The notes under the pieces are model-generated. The model saw nothing but the letters and a program-made list of their open reading frames with translations. It ran no database searches and was not told the DNA's origin. A DNA stretch of 40,125 bases. Source: an uncultured Hyphomicrobiales bacterium. GTDB taxonomy: Bacteria > Pseudomonadota > Alphaproteobacteria > Rhizobiales > Beijerinckiaceae. Positions within the stretch are counted from its first letter, which is position 1, and each line of letters begins with the position of its first letter. Positions 34,465-40,125 of this stretch are shown in pieces. Made by a program: the position numbers and the translations under genes. Location: assembly GCA_903825465.1 (NCBI GenBank), contig CAIKAR010000091.1, forward strand, positions 1-40,125. The letters are read 5' to 3'.

Positions 34465-35481
34465 ATGAAACATCTGCTTTTCGCGGCGCTCGGCGCCGCG
34501 GCTTTGGCTTGTTCGGCGCTCGGCGCCGGCGCCGCCACCCTCGATCAGGTCAAACAGCGGGGCCAACTCGCATGTGGCTCGAACTCCGGCCTGACCGGAT
34601 TCGGCCTTCCCGACGACAAAGGCCAATGGACGGGGCTCGACGTGGATTTCTGCCGGGCGGTCGCCGCCGCGGTGCTGAACGACCCGGCGAAGGTCAAGTT
34701 CATCCCCTTGAGCGCCAAGGACCGTTTCACAGCCCTGCAATCGGGCGAAGTCGATGTCCTCGCCCGCAACGGCACATGGACGTCGTCGCGCGAAAGCGAC
34801 CTTGGGCTGCTTTTCGCCGCGGTCAACTACTACGACGGCCAGGGCTTCATGGTGCGCAAGAAGCTCAACGTGAATTCGGCGCTGGAGCTCAACGGCGCCT
34901 CGATCTGCGTGCAGCAGGGCACGACGACCGAGCTCAATCTCGCCGACTATTTCCGTTCCAACAACATGAAATACGAGGGCGTCGTGTTCGCCGACGTGAA
35001 CGAGGTCATCAAGGCCTACGACACCAGCCGCTGCGACGCCTTCACGACCGACGTGTCGCAACTTTACGGCGAGCGCGTCAAGCTGGTGAATCCGGACGAG
35101 CATGTCGTGCTGCCCGAAGTCATCTCGAAGGAGCCGCTGGCGCCGGCCGTCCGGCAAGGGGACGACCAATGGTTCGACATCGTCAAATGGACGCATTTCG
35201 CCATGATCAACGCCGAGGAGTTCGGAATCACCAAGGCGAACGTCGATGAAAAGCTGAAATCCGACGACCCCGGCGTCCGCCGCCTGCTCGGCGTCGAGGG
35301 CGATTTCGGCAAGGGGCTGGGGCTGACGAAGGACTGGGCCTATCGCATTGTCAAGGCTGTCGGCAACTACGGCGAGGCCTTCGAGCGCAACGTCGGCCAG
35401 GGCTCGAAGCTGAAAATCGCGCGAGGCCTCAACAACCTCTGGAACAAGGGCGGAATCCAGTACGCGCCGCCCGTTCGCTGA
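34465..35481 (+). CDS. aapJ: General L-amino acid ABC transporter, periplasmic binding protein
   Basis: A 338-residue periplasmic receptor of the polar amino acid family. Signal peptide about 1-23 (ending ALGAGA). The family opening is LDQVKQRGQLACGSN, followed by PLSAKDRFTALQSGEVDVLARN, a long form typical of AapJ and BztA, and TRCDAF-type block TSRCDAFTTDVSQL. ATG 34465 has GGAG (34454-34457) at 7 bases. First gene of a complete aapJQMP operon. A TTGACC at 34366 may be a -35, but the matching -10 is weak. Confidence 0.96.
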   Translation: MKHLLFAALGAAALACSALGAGAATLDQVKQRGQLACGSNSGLTGFGLPDDKGQWTGLDVDFCRAVAAAVLNDPAKVKFIPLSAKDRFTALQSGEVDVLARNGTWTSSRESDLGLLFAAVNYYDGQGFMVRKKLNVNSALELNGASICVQQGTTTELNLADYFRSNNMKYEGVVFADVNEVIKAYDTSRCDAFTTDVSQLYGERVKLVNPDEHVVLPEVISKEPLAPAVRQGDDQWFDIVKWTHFAMINAEEFGITKANVDEKLKSDDPGVRRLLGVEGDFGKGLGLTKDWAYRIVKAVGNYGEAFERNVGQGSKLKIARGLNNLWNKGGIQYAPPVR

Positions 35482-35500
35482 TTTCCGCGGGGGCCGCGGC

Positions 35501-36700
35501 GTGAGCGTTCGGGCCGAACCCGCCGTGGCGAAGGCGTCGCCCTTCTACGATCCCCGCGTGCGCGGCTTCGTCTACCAAGCGCTGTTGATCGGGACGCTGG
35601 GGTGGCTGCTCTACGAAGCCGCCGCCAACGCGGCCGCCAACATGCGCGCCCGCAACATTCCGACGAATTTCGATTTCTGGAACAAGACGTCGGGCTTCGA
35701 CATCAATTTCACGCTCGTCCCCTACAGCGCGCAATCGACTTTCGGCGACGCCTTTTGGGTGGGCTTGTGGAACACGCTGCTGGTGGCGGCGGTGTCGGTT
35801 GTTTTCGCCACGCTTTTGGGTTTCGCCGTCGGAATCGCGCGGTTGTCGACGAACTGGCTCGTGGCGAAGGCGGCGGCGATTTACGTCGAATCCCTGCGCA
35901 ACATTCCGCTGCTGCTGCAATTGCTGTTTTGGTACAACGCGATTTTGAAGCCGCTGCCGAACGTGCGGGAATCCCTCGTGATTCCAGGGCTGTTCGGCGC
36001 TCCCTTCGCCTATCTCAACAACCGCGGGCTGATCTTGCCGGAGCCCAAATTCGGGCCGGGGTTCGCGTGGACGGCGGCGGCCTTCGCGCTGGGCGTGGCG
36101 CTGACGGCCGCCTTCGCGGTGTGGGCGGCCCGCGCGCAGCGCCTGACCGGCGCGCAAAAGCCGGTCGGGCTTGTCGGCCTCGCCTTTGTCGTCGGGCTGC
36201 CGCTGATCGCGTTCTTCGCCGCCGGCCAGCCGCTGACCCTCGATTATCCGGTGTTGCGCGGCTTCAATTTCGCCGGCGGCGCGCGTGTGTTGCCTGAACT
36301 GGTGGCGCTCGCGTTGGGCCTTGTTCTCTACACCGCGACATTCATCGCCGAAATTGTGCGCTCCGGCATTCAATCGGTGGCGGTCGGCCAGAGCGAGGCC
36401 GCCCGGGCTCTGGGACTTGGAACGAAGCCGATGCTGCGGCTGGTGATCATCCCCCAGGCGATGCGGGTCATCACGCCGCCGCTGACCAACCAGTTTCTCA
36501 ACATCGTCAAGAACTCCACGCTCGCCGTTTTCGTCGGCTATCCCGATCTCGTCAGCGTTTTCGCGGGCTCGGTGCTCAACATCACCGGCGCGGCGGTGCA
36601 GATCATCCTGGCGACGATGGCGGTCTATCTGGTGATCTCGTTGCTGACGGCGGCGGTGATGAACGCGTGGAACAACCGCGCCATGATCAGGGAGCGCTAG
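35501..36700 (+). CDS. aapQ: General L-amino acid ABC transporter permease
   Basis: A 399-residue inner-membrane permease of the HisM/GlnP family, with an unusually long first part as in AapQ/BztB. Several hydrophobic helices are seen; the EAA-loop block is [20 protein letters not shown] near residues 298-317, followed by the [15 protein letters not shown] stretch. The start is GTG 35501, 19 bases after aapJ. Its TAG stop is immediately followed by the aapM ATG, which points to coupled translation. Pairs with AapM and the ATPase AapP. Confidence 0.95.
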   Translation: MSVRAEPAVAKASPFYDPRVRGFVYQALLIGTLGWLLYEAAANAAANMRARNIPTNFDFWNKTSGFDINFTLVPYSAQSTFGDAFWVGLWNTLLVAAVSVVFATLLGFAVGIARLSTNWLVAKAAAIYVESLRNIPLLLQLLFWYNAILKPLPNVRESLVIPGLFGAPFAYLNNRGLILPEPKFGPGFAWTAAAFALGVALTAAFAVWAARAQRLTGAQKPVGLVGLAFVVGLPLIAFFAAGQPLTLDYPVLRGFNFAGGARVLPELVALALGLVLYTATFIAEIVRSGIQSVAVGQSEAARALGLGTKPMLRLVIIPQAMRVITPPLTNQFLNIVKNSTLAVFVGYPDLVSVFAGSVLNITGAAVQIILATMAVYLVISLLTAAVMNAWNNRAMIRER

Positions 36701-37846
36701 ATGGACAGCGGCGCTTCTCGCCTGGAAACCGCCTATCTGCGCGAGACGCCGGCGCCCACGCTGCCGCCGCCCGCGTTAAGCAGCGGCGCGCTGGGCTGGA
36801 CGCGCAAAAACCTGTTTTCCGGGCCGATATCGAGCGTGTTCACGCTGCTGACCATCGCCTTCGCGGCTTGGACGCTGCCGGGCCTCGTCCGCTATTTCAT
36901 CCTCGACGCGGTGTGGCGGGCGGACGACGGCGCCGCCTGCCGCGCGCCCGGCGCGGGCGCTTGTTGGGCCTATATCGGTCAGAAATTCCCGTTCTTCATG
37001 TATGGCTCCTACCCGCGCGAATGGGTCTGGCGCGTCGATGTCACGTTCGTCGTCGGCGCGGCGCTGATCGTTTGGCTGCTGGCGCCGAAGCTGCGCGGCA
37101 AACAGGTCGCCGCGTTCCTGTTTTTTGTCGCCTTCCCGGTGCTCGGGTTCGTCCTGCTCAGCGGCTGGGAGGCGGTGGGGCTGCCCAAGGTCGGCACCGA
37201 TCTATGGGGCGGGGTTTTGGTCAGTCTTGTCGTTTCCGCCGTCGGCATTGTCGTGTCGCTGCCCGGCGGCGTGCTGCTCGCCATGGGGCGGCGTTCGCGT
37301 CTGCCGATGGTGCGGATGGCCAGCGTCGTCTTCATCGAAGTCGTGCGCGGCGTGCCGCTGATCACGGTCTTGTTCATGGCGAACTTCATGTTGCCGCTGT
37401 TCGTGCCCGACAACTGGTCGCCCGACCGGCTTGTGCGTCCGCTGATTGGCGTCAGCCTATTCGCGTCGGCCTACATGGCGGAGGTCGTTCGCGGCGGCTT
37501 GCAAGCCATGCCCAAGGGGCAGTTCGAGGGCGCGATGGCGCTCGGCCTTGGCTATGGCCGCATGATGCGGCTTGTCGTGCTGCCGCAGGCGCTGACCAAG
37601 GTGATCCCCGGCATCGTCAACACCTTCATCGGCCTGTTCAAGGACACGACCCTGGTGGCGATTGTCGGCATCTACGATTTTCTGCGGACAGTGGACACGG
37701 CGCGGCTCGATCCCCTCTGGGCGGGGCCCAGCATTTCGACGACGGGATACGTTTTCGCCGCCATGTTCTATTTCATCTTCTGCTTCGGCATGTCGCGCTA
37801 CTCCCAATATATGGAGCGCGAACTGTCGAAGGACAGGCAACGGTAG
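36701..37846 (+). CDS. aapM: General L-amino acid ABC transporter permease
   Basis: A 381-residue inner-membrane permease, partner of AapQ. Several hydrophobic segments follow an unstructured N-terminus. The EAA-loop block has [20 protein letters not shown] and then [23 protein letters not shown] 36701 abuts the aapQ stop with no gap. 11 bases later comes the ATPase gene. Length and domain layout are normal for AapM/BztC. Confidence 0.95.
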   Translation: MDSGASRLETAYLRETPAPTLPPPALSSGALGWTRKNLFSGPISSVFTLLTIAFAAWTLPGLVRYFILDAVWRADDGAACRAPGAGACWAYIGQKFPFFMYGSYPREWVWRVDVTFVVGAALIVWLLAPKLRGKQVAAFLFFVAFPVLGFVLLSGWEAVGLPKVGTDLWGGVLVSLVVSAVGIVVSLPGGVLLAMGRRSRLPMVRMASVVFIEVVRGVPLITVLFMANFMLPLFVPDNWSPDRLVRPLIGVSLFASAYMAEVVRGGLQAMPKGQFEGAMALGLGYGRMMRLVVLPQALTKVIPGIVNTFIGLFKDTTLVAIVGIYDFLRTVDTARLDPLWAGPSISTTGYVFAAMFYFIFCFGMSRYSQYMERELSKDRQR

Positions 37847-37857
37847 GAATTCGAGAG

Positions 37858-38619
37858 ATGGCCGACGCCGCCGCGAGCGCCACAGCAGACACCGCCGTCG
37901 AACTCGCGGGCGTCAACAAGTGGTATGGCAAGTTCCATGTGCTGCGCGACATCAACCTGACCGTCGGCCGCGGCGAGAAGATCGTCATTTGCGGCCCGTC
38001 CGGCTCGGGCAAATCCACCATGATCCGTTGCGTCAACCGGCTGGAGGAGCATCAGAGCGGCCGCATCGTCGTCAACGGAATCGAACTCACCAGCGACCTC
38101 AAGCGCATCGACGAAATCCGGCGCGACGTCGGCATGGTGTTTCAGTCGTTCAACCTGTTCCCGCATCTGACGATTTTGGAGAACTGCGTCCTCGCGCCGG
38201 TCTGGGTGCGCAACATGCCGCGCAAGGAGGCCGAGGAACTGGCGATGAAATACCTGACGCGCGTGCGCATCCCCGAGCAGGCCGGAAAGTATCCCGGGCA
38301 ATTGTCGGGCGGCCAGCAGCAGCGCGTCGCCATCGCGCGGGCGTTGTGCATGAACCCGAAGATCATGCTGTTCGACGAGCCCACGTCGGCGCTCGATCCG
38401 GAGATGGTCAAGGAAGTGCTCGACACCATGGTGAGCCTGGCGGCCGAGGGCATGACCATGCTCTGCGTCACCCACGAAATGGGTTTCGCCCGGCAGGTGG
38501 CCGACCGCGTGGTGTTCATGGACGCGGGGGAAATCGTCGAGGCGAACGCGCCGGCCGAGTTTTTCGCCAACCCCCGGCATGAGCGCACCCGGGCGTTCCT
38601 GGGGCAGATCCTGCATTGA
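37858..38619 (+). CDS. aapP: General L-amino acid ABC transporter ATP-binding protein
   Basis: A 253-residue ABC ATPase of the polar amino acid group. Walker A is GPSGSGKST (residues 46-54), the Q-loop is [11 protein letters not shown], the signature is LSGGQQQR, Walker B is [12 protein letters not shown], and the H-loop is VTHEMGFA. Starts at ATG 37858, 11 bases after aapM, with GAGAG in front. It energises uptake by AapJQM. The operon is complete, unlike the other binding proteins in the window. Confidence 0.97.
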   Translation: MADAAASATADTAVELAGVNKWYGKFHVLRDINLTVGRGEKIVICGPSGSGKSTMIRCVNRLEEHQSGRIVVNGIELTSDLKRIDEIRRDVGMVFQSFNLFPHLTILENCVLAPVWVRNMPRKEAEELAMKYLTRVRIPEQAGKYPGQLSGGQQQRVAIARALCMNPKIMLFDEPTSALDPEMVKEVLDTMVSLAAEGMTMLCVTHEMGFARQVADRVVFMDAGEIVEANAPAEFFANPRHERTRAFLGQILH

Positions 38620-38707
38620 CGGATTCATTTTAAATTAACCCGGGGCGCGGCATGTCCTCGTCGATGTTGCAAAGGCGCGCTCGCGCGTTCGGCCGGGAGT
38701 TAAAGCG

Positions 38708-38872
38708 ATGAGCAATCTTCTGGCGCGCTTTTTTCGGGATGAATCGGCGACCGCGAGCCTTGATTACGCGATTATCGGCGGGCTGGTCTCGATTCTGATC
38801 GTCATCGGGGCCACCGCCGTGGGAACCGGCACATCGGCGAGTTTCCAAAACGCCGCCACCAAGATGCCCTGA
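38708..38872 (+). CDS. Flp-family type IVb pilin
   Basis: A short 54-residue gene. A positively charged leader (MSNLLARFFRDES) is followed by a hydrophobic helix (IIGGLVSILIVIGATAVG). By alignment with Flp (DESG|ATAIEY), the TadV-type cleavage site is A14|T15 and the +5/+6 pair is D19-Y20 in place of Glu-Tyr. ATG 38708 has GGAG (38696-38699) at 8 bases. TTAACC at 38635-38640 resembles a CtrA half-site, which would be usual for pilin genes in this group, but this is weak. No tad/cpa assembly genes are adjacent. Confidence 0.85.
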   Translation: MSNLLARFFRDESATASLDYAIIGGLVSILIVIGATAVGTGTSASFQNAATKMP

Positions 38873-38939
38873 GCGGCCACCGTCCGCCCGAGGCTTCTTC
38901 CCCGCTTGATCGACGCCCGCGCGACGGGTAGGGCGGGGC

Positions 38940-39821
38940 ATGCAGCTGGTGTCGATTCTTCTGGACGTTGTCGGGCCGGTGTTTCTGGTCGCGGCGGTCG
39001 GCTACCTCTGGACTTTGCGCGGCGCGCCGTTCGACACGAAATTCGTTTCCCTCATCGTCACGGGCGTTGGCACGCCCTGCCTGGTGGTGGACTCCCTGTC
39101 CACGAGCGGCCTCACGGCCTCGGCGCTTGGCTCCATGGCGCTGGCCTCGCTGCTCTGCCACGCGATGTCGCTGGCTGGTGGCTATGGTTTCGCCCGCGCG
39201 ATGCGCCAGCCACCGGCTGTTTACGCGCCCGCGCTCGCCTTTCCCAACACGGGCAACATGGGATTGCCGCTTGGCCTCTTCGCCTTTGGCGCGCCGGGCC
39301 TCGCGCTTGCCATCGGCTTTTACGCCGTGGCGTCGCTGGCGCAATTCACCGTCGGCCAATCCATCGCCGCGCGGACGTTCGACCTTCGCGCGCTGGTCCG
39401 CATGCCGTTGCTCTGGGCCGTGCTCGCCGGATTGATTCTGGCTGTGACAGGACTCCAACTGCCGTCGGTCGCCGCTCGGGCGGTGCGCATGCTCGGCGGG
39501 TTGATGGTGCCGCTCATGTTGTTGTCGCTCGGTCACTCGCTCGCGCGCCTGAAGCTGGCGTCCTTCAAACGGGGCTTGATCTTCTCGCTGGCGCGCCTGT
39601 TCGGCGGCTTCGCCATTGGCTGGGCGGTGTCGGCCATGCTCGGGCTCGGCGGCCTTGAGCGGGGCGTTGTGGTGATTCAATCCTCAATGCCATCAGCGGT
39701 TTACAATTATATGTTCGCTGAGCGGTTTAATAACCAGCCGGAGGAGGTCGCCGGTATCGTGGTGTTATCGACGCTTTTGTCGATCGTCATTTTGCCGTTC
39801 TTTTTTTCGACGGTGATGTAA
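38940..39821 (+). CDS. AEC-family (auxin efflux carrier-like) transporter
   Basis: A 293-residue inner-membrane carrier with about ten hydrophobic segments. The N-terminus VGPVFLVAAVGYLW and the Asn/Gly-rich block AFPNTGNMGLPLGLFAFG (about 100-117) are typical, as is the C-terminal block SSMPSAVYNYMFAERFNNQPEEVAGIVVLST. Members move organic acids such as malate or malonate, or auxin-like compounds; the substrate is not known. ATG 38940 has only a G-rich leader. It converges on the TauE/SafE gene 4 bases away. Confidence 0.9.
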   Translation: MQLVSILLDVVGPVFLVAAVGYLWTLRGAPFDTKFVSLIVTGVGTPCLVVDSLSTSGLTASALGSMALASLLCHAMSLAGGYGFARAMRQPPAVYAPALAFPNTGNMGLPLGLFAFGAPGLALAIGFYAVASLAQFTVGQSIAARTFDLRALVRMPLLWAVLAGLILAVTGLQLPSVAARAVRMLGGLMVPLMLLSLGHSLARLKLASFKRGLIFSLARLFGGFAIGWAVSAMLGLGGLERGVVVIQSSMPSAVYNYMFAERFNNQPEEVAGIVVLSTLLSIVILPFFFSTVM

Positions 39822-39825
39822 CCGA

Positions 39826-40125
39826 TCACACAAATATCAGTCGGACGCCGACGATCAACAAGACCACCGCGAGCGTGTTGCGGAGGAAGGCGTCCGGCAG
39901 GCGGGGAGCGATGAGGCCGCCCACGACGATGCCGGGCAGAGAACCCGTCAGCAATGATCCAAGCATGGCGAAATCCACCGCGCCGATGAGCCAGTGTCCG
40001 GCGCCCGCCACCAGCGTAAGCGGAACAGCGTGGGCGATATCGCTGCCGACGATCGTTCGCGCCGGCAATCGGGGATAAAGAAAGTAAAGCGCGGTGACTC
40101 CAATCGCGCCCGCGCCAACCGACGA
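39826..40125 (-). CDS. TauE/SafE-family transporter, C-terminal part (5' end outside window)
   Basis: Minus-strand gene whose reading frame stays open to the window edge, so only about 99 C-terminal residues are seen. The stretch SSVGAGAIGVTALYFLYP (40125 downward), then IVGSDIAHAVPLTLVAGAGH and LLTGSLPGIVVGG, matches the C-terminal repeat of sulfite exporter TauE/SafE (DUF81) proteins, inner-membrane carriers linked to sulfur compounds or carboxylates. The codon at 40068 is internal, not the start. Confidence 0.88.
   Translation of the reverse strand, partial: SSVGAGAIGVTALYFLYPRLPARTIVGSDIAHAVPLTLVAGAGHWLIGAVDFAMLGSLLTGSLPGIVVGGLIAPRLPDAFLRNTLAVVLLIVGVRLIFV

Noticed and set aside
36667-37857. 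In-frame upstream extension of aapP
   Set aside because: It overlaps aapM; AapP normally starts a few residues before its first strand, as at ATG 37858.

Overview
The window is high-G+C, densely coding chromosomal DNA that reads as an alphaproteobacterium, most likely Hyphomicrobiales (Rhizobiales). The support is a complete aapJQMP general amino acid transporter, a HemB carrying the magnesium-type (Cys-free) metal site, a Zur-like palindrome, a small Flp-type pilin, and frequent GTG and TTG starts behind strong purine-rich ribosome sites. Family or genus cannot be fixed from this sequence alone. I see no insertion sequence, phage gene, CRISPR array, rRNA or replication origin, and no stretch above 300 bases lacking a gene.

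Layout. 1-3.1 kb: the C-terminal part of lon with its terminator, tRNA-Val(TAC), and an MFS transporter. 3.1-7.5 kb: a lone iron-type binding protein, a small six-cysteine protein, an SDR-like protein, kdsA, an acyltransferase and queF. 7.6-11.8 kb: an NMT1-like binding protein diverges from a three-gene unit (TcuA-like flavoprotein, TctC/Bug binding protein, small cytochrome c). 11.8-15.4 kb: arsR with a double-domain AHSA1 protein, hemB, and a DUF1003 membrane protein. 15.4-21.5 kb: a minus-strand operon (enolase-superfamily enzyme, ABC-type binding protein, flavin monooxygenase, TctC/Bug protein) diverges from a CMD-family protein plus another TctC/Bug protein. 21.5-24.3 kb: a pair of M16 peptidase-like proteins, one catalytic and one lacking the zinc motif. 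24.5-29.9 kb: hyuA-hyuB-SDR-alpha/beta hydrolase, closed by a terminator. 30-32.4 kb: a lone Zur-controlled znuA-like gene, then coxS-coxM-like genes with no large subunit. 32.4-33 kb: a hicAB toxin-antitoxin pair. 33.1-40.1 kb: a cystathionine-lyase-like gene, aapJQMP, an orphan Flp pilin, an AEC transporter and a partial TauE/SafE transporter.

How it works together. The striking trait is an excess of periplasmic binding proteins: seven of eight (three TctC/Bug, two Fe/AfuA-like, one NMT1-like, one ZnuA-like) have no membrane partner here, and several sit in operons with oxidoreductases. The region looks like a patchwork of small uptake-and-oxidation modules for unidentified organic acids, amides or cyclic ureas. 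The best candidates for something undescribed are the flavoprotein-Bug-cytochrome unit at 8.8-11.8 kb and the divergent cluster at 15.4-21.5 kb. The hicAB promoter (operator-like repeats inside the spacer and an apparently leaderless toxin message) and the CCAAG/CTTGG repeat cluster before hyuA are the clearest unexplained non-coding signals.
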